NCBI GenBank assembly: GCA_022779285.1
Contig: JALFST010000032.1
Span: 1-33,295, forward strand
Direction of reading: 5' to 3'
Origin: Peptoniphilaceae bacterium
Lineage (GTDB): Bacteria > Bacillota > Clostridia > Tissierellales > Peptoniphilaceae
Length of the DNA stretch: 33,295 nt
A model generated the notes under the pieces. It was not told the DNA's origin. It was given only the letters and a program-made list of their open reading frames with translations, and searched no databases. The position numbers were made by a program, and so were the translations under genes. This document shows positions 1 through 8,265 of the stretch, piece by piece (position 1 is the stretch's first letter; the number at the start of each line of letters is the position of its first letter).

Positions 1-360
1 ATTTTATCGGGAAGACGATACAAAAAAGAAGCGGCCCGGTTCCAAGGAGAACAGAAGGAACGCTTTGCGGAAGCGCCATGCGAGCCCTTCAGCGGACAAA
101 AGGCATTCGAAATGAAGGGAGCTTTCGAGACCGGGCTCCTGCAAAAAACACAATTCGAAAAAGAGAGCGAGGCAACGGCGCTGCTTTCGCCATCCATTGA
201 TATCCGAGAGGAGAAAGCTTCCTTTGATATTCGGAAGCGTAGAGACACAGAGAGGATTGAGGTTCTGCAGGAGCTGTTTTTTTCATCTTGGAGTCCTGCG
301 GAGAGGCCGACGGAACCGGAGAAGGAGGTCGGTTATTTGGGAGGATACCATGAATTGTAA
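1..360 (+). CDS. C-terminal part of an unknown hydrophilic protein (5' end outside window)
   Basis: The first reading frame is open from base 1 to a TAA at 358-360, so this is the last 119 residues of a gene that starts upstream. The product is very charged (many Glu, Lys, Arg), with no membrane segment and no motif I recognise. Its stop overlaps the start of the next gene (ATG at 350) by 11 nt, which is the usual geometry of translationally coupled genes in this window and supports it being real. An out-of-frame artefact remains possible because nothing in the sequence resembles a known family. Confidence 0.45.
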   Translation: MLSGRRYKKEAARFQGEQKERFAEAPCEPFSGQKAFEMKGAFETGLLQKTQFEKESEATALLSPSIDIREEKASFDIRKRRDTERIEVLQELFFSSWSPAERPTEPEKEVGYLGGYHEL

Positions 361-3300
361 ACGAAAAGGTGCTCGTTTCCGCATATGGAAGTGGATTTTT
401 TTCTGGATTTTTTGCGTCTTTCTCGGTACGGGGACACGCGCTGCGGGAGAAGCGGAGGTCATAGAGCAAAACGCAAGGATCCGGCTTCAAATTCAGGTCA
501 ATAATTCCGGAGAAGGGGATTTCTATCATGAAGACGCCGTGCTGAAGCTCGTTGCGGATGCCGGAGAGAGCTCCTTGAAATCGATGAAGCTTCGGATATT
601 ACGCGGGCAGAAGGTGCTGCGGGAGAAAATATTATGGAAGGAGCCCGAAGAACCTAAGAGAGAATTCGAGGAGATTCTGTCGGCGGAAGACTGGGAGGGG
701 GATCCTGTCATTGCGGAATTCTCGGCGGAGGATGCTAAGGGAGAAGTCGTCTCTACCGAAAAACGCTTTGTTTTCGATAAAACGCCGCCTCAGGTGAAGA
801 TCTCGTTTGCGGATCAGGCGCCTTTGGAAAAGCGATACTTTTGTGAACAACGAACCATGCTGATTGAGGTGAAGGATAAAACGTGGGATTTTCAGGGAGA
901 GAAAGCTTTTCAACAGGTGCATATCGAAGCGAAGGACGCCGAAGGCAAGCTGCTCACAGACGCATGGCAATGGTCGGCATGGCAGAAGGCGGAGAAAGAA
1001 GGGGAATCGGTACACAGAGCTGCCATAGACTTTCTTAAGGATGGCAGGTATCGTATTCGGACAGAGTTCACGGATGCTGCGGGAAATATCGAAAACGGGA
1101 CAGAGCCCATTGAATTTATCATAGATCGTGAAGCTCCGAAAGGCGTTCTTCTTGCGGAAAATGATGCGGGGGAGAAAAAAAGCTGGACGGCGGATACCGA
1201 TCAGCATGAGATATGTCGTCATAGCGGATGGAAATTTTCCACGGAGGGAAAGGATGCCCTGTCTCCTCAAATTTCCGTCAAATATTTTCTTGAAAATTTA
1301 TCTGAGGAATCGGATTCGGGAGCTTCCTTTGCGGAAATCGAGTCCAAGGATCTATGGAAAGAGGGAAGTCCTCCGGAATTGAGAGCTCCCGGCATCTGGC
1401 GGATGACGGTGCGCTTTTCCGATCAGGCGGGAAACACCGCTTATGCAGTCAGCGATGTTCTGGTCGTGGATCATGAAAAGCCTCGTATTTTTCTGCAAAT
1501 GCCCGAGTCCTCCAGGCATTTTGAGGGAAGAAGCTTATATTCCGCCGACGTGACCTGCTCCGTTCAGGTCAAGGAAGAGCCCTTGCAGGCAGGGGCTTCA
1601 GGACTGAAGGAAATTCGATATGAGATTTTGGAGCATGGAAACCGACAAAGAAAAATCGTGCAGAGCGGAATCCTTTTTCGGGGAGAGAAGGATAGGGCGA
1701 TCTCCTATTGGCAGGGCGAGATCCCGATTTCAGCGCAGCACAATCCAAGCAATGCTCTGGAGCTGGTTCTCTATGCCGCGGATTTTGCGGACAATCATAC
1801 CGATACGAGCGAAACGGGAGAAAGTCTGCTTTTTGCAATGGATAGCCGAAAGCCGAAAATTTCTGTAGAGATGGACGAAAATCAGCCCATTCGCGGAAAT
1901 GTTTTTTCTGTTCCGAGAAGAGCTTATTTTCGCGTAACGGATCAAAACTTTGCTGCAGAAAATACGGAGGTATTTCTGACTCGGGATGGCAAAAGACTGA
2001 CTCCTTCGCTTCAATGGAAAAAGGAAAGCACGCATCCGGACGGTCAAAGCACTTATGTAGCGGAATACCTTTTTCAAGAGGAGGGACATTATTCCCTGTC
2101 GCTGGCGAGCACGGATCTTGCGGGAAATTTTGAGGATTTCTGGACTTCAAAGCCCGGTACAGTTCATGCACAGGACTTTATCATTGATACGGTCAAGCCC
2201 GAGATATCGATTCAATTTGCTCCGGGAGAGCTGCATGAAGGAAAATATTATCGAATGCCGCGAACGGCTACCGTTCTGATTCGGGATAAGAATTTGATTC
2301 AGGGCGGCGTGAAATGGGATATCCGCAGGATCCATGGCGGAGTGGAACAAAGGCCCCCGGTGCCCTCCGAATGGGAAAAGGTGCAGGAAGGAATGTATGC
2401 CTCGACGATATATTTTGCGGAGGATGGATTTTATTCTGTGGATTTGTCGGTGACGGATGCGGCAAATCATATCGCCGTGATGCCGCAGGAGACATTTCAT
2501 GTAGATTCCACACCGCCCGATATTTGTGTGATCGGCGTGGAGGATGGCAAAAGCTATTCGGCGCAGGTGTCGCCTCGGGTGCTTTTGACGGATGAAAATT
2601 ATGATCCCTCGGAGATGGAATTGACACTGTCGCGCTCTATGAAGAAAGAGAAAATGCCGCTTCCGATCCGATTTCACCGCAAAGGCGGAAGCTGCCGGAT
2701 CGAATCCCCGGAAAGCATCCCATCCAATGATGATATTTACGAAATTCATGCATCACTGAAGGATTTGGCGGGAAATCGGACGGGGAAGCGTATTCTTTTT
2801 TCGATCAACCGATTCGGCTCACGCTATGAGCTGCGGTCTCCGGATTCTTTCCGAGGCTACCTTCCAAGGGCAGAGGACATTGAAATTTCGGAAAAAAATC
2901 CGGATTATCTTCGGAATCAGGAGCTGGTGCTCTTTCAAAATGCCAAGCGCATTGTTTTGCGGGAGGGGATTGATTACAAGCTTGTTTCCGCAGAAGATGC
3001 AGAGCGATGGAAGGAATACAGATATCATATTTTTGCAAAAAATTTCTCTCAGGATGCCGCCTATAATCTCATTCTGCAATCCGAGGATGCCGCCGGCAAT
3101 CAAAATTCGAATCAAAAGGGAGAATTTGCGAGGGAAATCATTTTCGGCTTGGATCGCACGGCGCCGGAGATCATCTCCTTGAATGTGGAATCTGATACAA
3201 CATATCCGGCACAAAACTTGACAGCAAGTCTATTAATACGAGACAATTTAATATTAGAAAAAGTACTGATCCGTCTTGATCAAAATCCGCCGGAAATTTG

Positions 3301-3592
3301 GGAAGGAAGCGCCTTGCGGGAAAAAATACGCAAGGATTCCGTTTTCGCCGTTCCGATTTCCGGAAAAACGGGATCGGTACACAGCCTGGAAGTGATCGCC
3401 ACAGATGCCGCAGGAAACCGAGAGCAGAAGAAAATTGAAAATATTCGATTTGAAAATGACGGAGCTCAGGGGAAACGCGCATTTGCTCAGGTGCCGTGGC
3501 AATGGTATCCGGTCATCCCGGCGGGACTGATACTCGGAATTTGGCGGTATCGCAGGAGAAAGGAAAAATTATGGGAGGGAAATGATGGATAA
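350..3592 (+). CDS. Large secreted/membrane-anchored protein with tandem bacterial Ig-like repeats
   Basis: The 1080-residue product starts at ATG 350, preceded by GGGAGG with good spacing. A longer open frame exists upstream, but this start gives a classical signal peptide: basic residues, then a Trp/Phe/Ile-rich hydrophobic stretch, then a small-residue region near residue 32. The body repeats a pattern of about 80-130 residues, each ending in a linker such as FVFDKTPP, FIIDREAP, VVDHEKP, FIIDTVKP, FHVDSTPP or FGLDRTAP, and each holding a D-x-AGN motif. This is typical of Big_3-like/Ig-like bacterial surface proteins. A short hydrophobic segment close to the C-terminus (about 1050-1065) followed by RYRRRK suggests a single-pass anchor with a cytoplasmic tail. 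There is no LPxTG motif. The likely role is a cell-surface or adhesin-like structural protein; the ligand is unknown. It leads into housekeeping genes with an overlapping junction. Confidence 0.75.
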   Translation: MNCKRKGARFRIWKWIFFWIFCVFLGTGTRAAGEAEVIEQNARIRLQIQVNNSGEGDFYHEDAVLKLVADAGESSLKSMKLRILRGQKVLREKILWKEPEEPKREFEEILSAEDWEGDPVIAEFSAEDAKGEVVSTEKRFVFDKTPPQVKISFADQAPLEKRYFCEQRTMLIEVKDKTWDFQGEKAFQQVHIEAKDAEGKLLTDAWQWSAWQKAEKEGESVHRAAIDFLKDGRYRIRTEFTDAAGNIENGTEPIEFIIDREAPKGVLLAENDAGEKKSWTADTDQHEICRHSGWKFSTEGKDALSPQISVKYFLENLSEESDSGASFAEIESKDLWKEGSPPELRAPGIWRMTVRFSDQAGNTAYAVSDVLVVDHEKPRIFLQMPESSRHFEGRSLYSADVTCSVQVKEEPLQAGASGLKEIRYEILEHGNRQRKIVQSGILFRGEKDRAISYWQGEIPISAQHNPSNALELVLYAADFADNHTDTSETGESLLFAMDSRKPKISVEMDENQPIRGNVFSVPRRAYFRVTDQNFAAENTEVFLTRDGKRLTPSLQWKKESTHPDGQSTYVAEYLFQEEGHYSLSLASTDLAGNFEDFWTSKPGTVHAQDFIIDTVKPEISIQFAPGELHEGKYYRMPRTATVLIRDKNLIQGGVKWDIRRIHGGVEQRPPVPSEWEKVQEGMYASTIYFAEDGFYSVDLSVTDAANHIAVMPQETFHVDSTPPDICVIGVEDGKSYSAQVSPRVLLTDENYDPSEMELTLSRSMKKEKMPLPIRFHRKGGSCRIESPESIPSNDDIYEIHASLKDLAGNRTGKRILFSINRFGSRYELRSPDSFRGYLPRAEDIEISEKNPDYLRNQELVLFQNAKRIVLREGIDYKLVSAEDAERWKEYRYHIFAKNFSQDAAYNLILQSEDAAGNQNSNQKGEFAREIIFGLDRTAPEIISLNVESDTTYPAQNLTASLLIRDNLILEKVLIRLDQNPPEIWEGSALREKIRKDSVFAVPISGKTGSVHSLEVIATDAAGNREQKKIENIRFENDGAQGKRAFAQVPWQWYPVIPAGLILGIWRYRRRKEKLWEGNDG

Positions 3593-5246
3593 TTTGGAAA
3601 AAATATATATATCCGGACATCGTGTGCCGGATACGGATTCCATCTGCGCGGCTCTTTCTTATGCGGAATTAAAGAGACGGACAGGAAATTGGAATCCCAT
3701 TCCCATTCGTTTAGGAGAAATCAATCGGGAAACGCGTTTTGTTTTGGATTATTTCGGAGTCAAGGAGCCGATTTTAATGGATTCCATGCAGTCGAAGCTC
3801 AGTGAGCTGCCGATTGACAGCGCTTATGGCGTGGCTCCGGAAACAACGCTCAAAAAAGCTACGGAAATTATTCAGGAAAATCATCTGAATTCTTTAGCGG
3901 TTGTAGATGAAAATGATCAGCTTCGCGGTGTGATTTCGCTTTCGAATATCACGATGTCCTATGCTACGGTTTGGAATGATAATATTCTGGGTCGCTCCGA
4001 GACGCCTATTGAAAACATCATTGACGTTTTGGCGGCATCGATTCGTCATATGCCGAAAGAACCGCGCAGGATGAGCGGCTCCATTAACGTATATGCCATG
4101 AATCACGTGGATAATGACACGATTCAGGAAAATGATATCGTTATCGTCGGAGATCGCCCTGCGGCGCAGGAGGATTCGATTCGCAAGGGGAGCGCGATCA
4201 TTATTTTGACGAATAATTCCGATCTTGCGGACGGGCTGGATGAGCTTTGTGAAGAATATTCGGTCACGGTTTTGAGAACCGCGGTATCCACCTACACGGC
4301 GGCGCGTCTTCTGCCGCAGGCGGTTCCGGTGCGCTTTCTTATGACCAGTGAAAACATCGTGAGCTTCCATCTTTCCGATTATGTGGATGAGGTTCGTGAA
4401 AAGATGGCTTCCACACGTTTCCGCTCGTATCCGGTATTGGACAGCAAGGATCGTGTTGTGGGAGCGATCAGCCGATATCATCTTATTAATATAGAAAAGA
4501 AAAAAGTGATTCTCGTGGATCATAATGAATCGCAGCAGTCGATTCCGGATCTGAATCGGGCGGAAATCCTGGAGATTATCGATCATCACCGCGTTGCCAA
4601 TGTTATGACAACGGCCCCCATTTATTTCCGTGTGGTTCCTGTAGGATGTACCTGCACGATCATCTCCCAAATGTTTTTTGAGCAAGGTCTCCGCCCATCG
4701 AAGGAAGCGGCAGGTCTGATGTGCTCGGCAATCATTTCGGATACGCTGCTCTTCCGTTCCCCGACAACAACGGAGCAGGATCGGATTGCGCTTTCTCGTT
4801 TGGCTCCAATTGCGGGGATTGATCCGGAAAGCTATGCGATGGAAATGTTCCGTGCAGGCACCGATTTGACGGGAAAGGATCCTGAGGAGCTTCTGACGCA
4901 GGATGTCAAGCCTTTTGAAATCGGCGGGAGCAAGGTCGAGGTTGCGCAGATCATGACAATTGATATGTCTTTCTTGGAAACTATGGAGAATGAGCTCCTC
5001 GAAAGCATGAAGACGCTGCTCCGTCAAAGAGGTCTGGATACCTTTGTGCTTCTTCTGACAAATATTTTTGCAGAAGAAAGCGAGGTATTGGTTGTCGGAG
5101 ATTATGCGGATTCTCTGTCGCATCAATTCGGGGTGGAGAATTCCTCGGACAAGAACCGCTTTCTCGCCAAGGGACTCCTGTCGCGCAAAAAACAGCTTGT
5201 GCCGAGGCTGACAGCTGCGATTAATGAAATGAAGGCCGTAGAATAA
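3585..5246 (+). CDS. ppaC: Manganese-dependent inorganic pyrophosphatase (family II) with CBS and DRTGG regulatory domains
   Basis: This cytoplasmic DHH-superfamily enzyme hydrolyses pyrophosphate to phosphate and pulls biosynthetic reactions forward. The N-terminus carries the metal site GHRVPDTDS. The middle holds two CBS motifs (VVDENDQLRGVISL; FRSYPVLDSKDRVVGAIS) flanking a DRTGG-type insert. Then come VDHNE, EIIDHHR (the DHH signature) and ISDTLLF, followed by a DHHA2 C-terminal lobe. The length of about 553 residues fits the CBS-DRTGG subfamily of Clostridia, in which adenine nucleotides and diadenosine polyphosphates bind the insert and control activity. Two adjacent ATGs exist, at 3582 and 3585. 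The GGAGG at 3574-3578 is better spaced for 3585. The gene overlaps the Ig-repeat gene and its TAATG stop overlaps the next start. Confidence 0.93.
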   Translation: MDNLEKIYISGHRVPDTDSICAALSYAELKRRTGNWNPIPIRLGEINRETRFVLDYFGVKEPILMDSMQSKLSELPIDSAYGVAPETTLKKATEIIQENHLNSLAVVDENDQLRGVISLSNITMSYATVWNDNILGRSETPIENIIDVLAASIRHMPKEPRRMSGSINVYAMNHVDNDTIQENDIVIVGDRPAAQEDSIRKGSAIIILTNNSDLADGLDELCEEYSVTVLRTAVSTYTAARLLPQAVPVRFLMTSENIVSFHLSDYVDEVREKMASTRFRSYPVLDSKDRVVGAISRYHLINIEKKKVILVDHNESQQSIPDLNRAEILEIIDHHRVANVMTTAPIYFRVVPVGCTCTIISQMFFEQGLRPSKEAAGLMCSAIISDTLLFRSPTTTEQDRIALSRLAPIAGIDPESYAMEMFRAGTDLTGKDPEELLTQDVKPFEIGGSKVEVAQIMTIDMSFLETMENELLESMKTLLRQRGLDTFVLLLTNIFAEESEVLVVGDYADSLSHQFGVENSSDKNRFLAKGLLSRKKQLVPRLTAAINEMKAVE

Positions 5247-6316
5247 TGTCGCGGGAATGGATAGATACGAGGATTTTATTCGGAGACCCGGAGGCAATAG
5301 AAGAAGGGGCACAGTGGATTCGGAAAGGAGAGCTTGTCGCTTTTCCGACAGAGACGGTTTACGGATTGGGAGCGGATGGCCTCAATCCCGCTGCCGTTGC
5401 AGAAATCTTCAGGGTTAAGGGCAGACCGCAGGACAACCCGCTCATCCTGCACATATCGGAAATCGCACAAGTCGATGCGCTGGTGCGGGAGATTCCGCAG
5501 GCGGCGTATTCTCTGATGGAATCGCTTTGGCCGGGTCCCCTGACGTTGATCTTCAAGAAGTCGGATCAGGTACCGGATATTGTTACTGCGGGAGGCGATA
5601 CGGTTGCGATTCGCATGCCCTCGCACCCCACGGCACGTGAGCTGATCCGCCGGTCGGGAACGCCCATCGCAGCGCCCTCCGCCAATCTCAGCGGAAAGCC
5701 ATCGCCGACCAATGCTCAGGATACGTATCGAGACTTAAAGGGGAGGATTCCCCTGGTTCTGGATGGCGGAGCCTGTGAAATAGGAATCGAGTCCACGGTA
5801 TTGGATCTCACTGAGTCGCCGGCAACAATTTTACGTCCGGGATATTTCACGCAGGAGATGCTGGGGGTATACTTAGAAGAGGTAAACTTGGATCAATCCA
5901 TCGTGAAGGATGGAGTGATTCCGCGTTCGCCCGGTCAAAAATATCGTCACTACGCGCCGAAAGCGGAGATGACGGTATTTCTTGGCGCACCGAAGAGTGT
6001 ACAAAAGAAAATTCTCATGGAATCCGAGCGCCTGCAGGCGCTTGGGAAAAAGGTGGGATTTCTGCTTTTTGAAGAAGATCGTGAGAATATGCACCTGTCC
6101 ACCAATGCCGGACAGGTGGTGTTCGGTCAGGGAAGCCGCAAGGATTTGCGTACGATGGCACACCGACTGTTTGCGAGCCTGCGCGCTATGGATTTTCTTG
6201 GGGTTGATGTCATTCTGGCAGAAGGAGCAGAGGAGGAAGGACTGGGAATTTCGATCATGAATCGGATGAAAAAGTCAGCAAGCGGACATGTGGTATGGGT
6301 CGAGGAAAGGGGTTAA
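5246..6316 (+). CDS. ywlC: L-threonylcarbamoyladenylate synthase (Sua5/YwlC type)
   Basis: The enzyme makes threonylcarbamoyl-AMP from threonine, bicarbonate and ATP, the first step of the universal t6A37 tRNA modification. The YrdC domain occupies roughly residues 1-200, with [21 protein letters not shown] and [13 protein letters not shown]. The linker motif [11 protein letters not shown] follows, then a C-terminal Sua5 domain. The total of 356 residues matches the long Sua5 form rather than the short TsaC form. The start ATG overlaps the pyrophosphatase stop in a TAATG junction, and upp starts one base after its stop. The family assignment is very secure. Confidence 0.94.
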   Translation: MSREWIDTRILFGDPEAIEEGAQWIRKGELVAFPTETVYGLGADGLNPAAVAEIFRVKGRPQDNPLILHISEIAQVDALVREIPQAAYSLMESLWPGPLTLIFKKSDQVPDIVTAGGDTVAIRMPSHPTARELIRRSGTPIAAPSANLSGKPSPTNAQDTYRDLKGRIPLVLDGGACEIGIESTVLDLTESPATILRPGYFTQEMLGVYLEEVNLDQSIVKDGVIPRSPGQKYRHYAPKAEMTVFLGAPKSVQKKILMESERLQALGKKVGFLLFEEDRENMHLSTNAGQVVFGQGSRKDLRTMAHRLFASLRAMDFLGVDVILAEGAEEEGLGISIMNRMKKSASGHVVWVEERG

Positions 6317-6317
6317 T

Positions 6318-6947
6318 ATGGGAAAAGTAATTGTTTTGGATCATCCGTTGATTAAGCACAAGGTATCGATTTTAAGAGATAAAAACACGGGAACCAATGA
6401 ATTTCGTCAGCTGGTGCGCGAGGTGGGATTGCTGGAGGCCTTTGAAGCATTGCGAAATCTGGAGCTTGAAGAATATGCTTTGGAAACACCTCTGGAGCTG
6501 ACCAAGGGCTTCCGTATTACAGGAAAAAAGCTTTGCTTTGTTCCTGTTTTGCGCGCAGGACTGGGCATGGTGGACTCATTTCTGGATATCGTGCCTACGG
6601 CAAAGGTCGGCCATATCGGCTTATATCGCGATCCGAAAACACATCATCCGGTGCAATACTATCTCAAGCTGCCCCAGGATATCTCCAATCGCGAGACCTT
6701 TGTATTGGATCCTATGCTTGCGACAGGCGGCTCGCTTTCCGAGGCGGTTACGATGCTGAAGGAAGCGGGATGCCGTACGATTCATGTGGTTTGCATCATT
6801 GCGGCGCCCGAGGGGGTTGCGCAGCTGCAAAAGGATCACCCGGATGTGGATATCACAATCGCCGCTCTGGACCGCCAGCTCAATGAGAACGCATATATCC
6901 TGCCGGGCCTCGGAGATGCCGGAGATCGTCTGTTTGGAACAAAGTGA
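6318..6947 (+). CDS. upp: Uracil phosphoribosyltransferase
   Basis: The product salvages uracil with PRPP to give UMP in the cytoplasm. The start at 6318 ([15 protein letters not shown]) is preceded by GGAAAGGGG and gives 209 residues, the normal family length; an upstream in-frame ATG at 6288 lies inside ywlC and would add unrelated residues. Visible family landmarks are the [14 protein letters not shown]-terminus, [10 protein letters not shown], the [15 protein letters not shown] loop, and the PRPP-binding DPMLATGGS motif. Only one base separates it from ywlC and 7 bases from murA, so it is part of the same transcript. No attenuator or PyrR-like leader is visible before it. Confidence 0.95.
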   Translation: MGKVIVLDHPLIKHKVSILRDKNTGTNEFRQLVREVGLLEAFEALRNLELEEYALETPLELTKGFRITGKKLCFVPVLRAGLGMVDSFLDIVPTAKVGHIGLYRDPKTHHPVQYYLKLPQDISNRETFVLDPMLATGGSLSEAVTMLKEAGCRTIHVVCIIAAPEGVAQLQKDHPDVDITIAALDRQLNENAYILPGLGDAGDRLFGTK

Positions 6948-6954
6948 GGCTGAC

Positions 6955-8238
6955 ATGGAAATGATTCGCGTACGGAAATCCGGTCCGCTTCAAGGCCTTG
7001 TTCGCATCAATGGAGCTAAAAATGCGGCATTGCCAATTCTGGCAGCTTCCGTACTGGGTACGGAGGAGATCATTCTGGACGAGGTTCCGCCATTGAAGGA
7101 TGTCGAGGTGATGGTCGAGGTTTTGCGCGCGCTGGATGTGGTTGTTGAATATTTAGACGAGACAACGATTCGCATTGATGCATCCCATGTCACCAAGACG
7201 GAAACCCCCGGTGATCTGATGAATCAAATGCGCGCTTCTTTTGTGGTCATGGGTCCCTTGCTCACACGTCTGGGACGCACATATACAAAGATGCCGGGAG
7301 GATGCAATATCGGAAAGCGTCCGGTGGATTTGCACCTCAAGGGATTTGCCGCATTGAGCGCGGAGATAGAGGAAAGCCCGGATGCCGTGGGTGCGAAAGC
7401 GCCCAAGGGAGGTCTTATCGGCGGAAGTGTATATCTGGACTTTCCTTCGGTAGGAGCCACGCAAAATATCATGATGGCGGCAACCTTAGCCCACGGGATG
7501 ACCGTGATTGAAAATGCGGCCAAGGAGCCGGAAATCACAGATCTGGCCAATTTTCTCAATAAAATGGGAGCAAAGGTTCGCGGTGCGGGAACTTCGACGA
7601 TTACCATTGACGGCGTGGAAAAATTGAGAGGAGCCCGCCATACCATAATTCCTGATCGTATCGAAGCGGCCACCTTTCTGGTGGCATGCGCTATGACGGG
7701 TGGCGATGTTGTTGTGGAAAATGTGCTGTCGACGCATATCGGTCCCGTGATTGCCAAGCTTCGTGAGGTCGGTTGTGATATTGAAGAATCGGAGGATGAG
7801 GACAGTATCCGCATTCGTTCCACGGGAGTGCTCAAGGCGACGAAAATTCGCACGTTGCCCTATCCCGGTTTTCCGACGGACTGTCAGTCACCTTTTATGG
7901 CACTGATGACGATTGCGAACGGTCAAAGCTCGGTCGAGGAAACCGTATTTGAAAATCGCTTTATGCACGTGGATGAGCTCAATAAAATGGGTGCACTTAT
8001 CATTACCGAAGGCAATGAAGCGAGGATTCGCGGTGTCCGTCATTTAGTGGGAGCCAAGGTCAACTCAACAGATCTGAGAGCCTCCGCCGCATTGATCCTT
8101 GCCGGTCTGGTGGCAGAGGGTGAGACGGAGGTACACAATATTTATCACTTGGATCGAGGCTATTACCATTTCGAGGAGAGGCTTCGCGCCCTTGGCGCGG
8201 ATATTGAGCGGGTCATTACGGATGACGGAAGCAATTGA
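6955..8238 (+). CDS. murA: UDP-N-acetylglucosamine 1-carboxyvinyltransferase
   Basis: This enzyme transfers enolpyruvate from PEP to UDP-GlcNAc, the first committed step of peptidoglycan synthesis. The ATG at 6955 lies 5 nt after GAGG; a second ATG at 6961 is possible. The conserved GAKNAALP near the N-terminus, GGCNIGKRPVDLH with the fosfomycin-target cysteine (Cys117, or Cys115 from the second start) and YPGFPTDCQSP are all present. The length of 427 residues is typical. Because the loop cysteine is kept, the enzyme would be expected to be fosfomycin-sensitive (inference). Bacillota often carry two MurA paralogues; which one this is cannot be decided from the window. Confidence 0.95.
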   Translation: MEMIRVRKSGPLQGLVRINGAKNAALPILAASVLGTEEIILDEVPPLKDVEVMVEVLRALDVVVEYLDETTIRIDASHVTKTETPGDLMNQMRASFVVMGPLLTRLGRTYTKMPGGCNIGKRPVDLHLKGFAALSAEIEESPDAVGAKAPKGGLIGGSVYLDFPSVGATQNIMMAATLAHGMTVIENAAKEPEITDLANFLNKMGAKVRGAGTSTITIDGVEKLRGARHTIIPDRIEAATFLVACAMTGGDVVVENVLSTHIGPVIAKLREVGCDIEESEDEDSIRIRSTGVLKATKIRTLPYPGFPTDCQSPFMALMTIANGQSSVEETVFENRFMHVDELNKMGALIITEGNEARIRGVRHLVGAKVNSTDLRASAALILAGLVAEGETEVHNIYHLDRGYYHFEERLRALGADIERVITDDGSN

Positions 8239-8265
8239 ATGAAAAAGGAAAGGAAAGGAGCTCAG

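Noticed and set aside
632-2749. Several 100-210 codon minus-strand frames under the Ig-repeat gene
   Set aside because: The + strand frame has a signal peptide and regular repeats; the complement frames are His/Arg/Phe-rich shadows.
3894-5312. 472-codon open frame on the minus strand
   Set aside because: It lies antisense to the clearly real pyrophosphatase gene, is rich in Arg, His and Ile as expected of a complement frame, and has no recognisable family.
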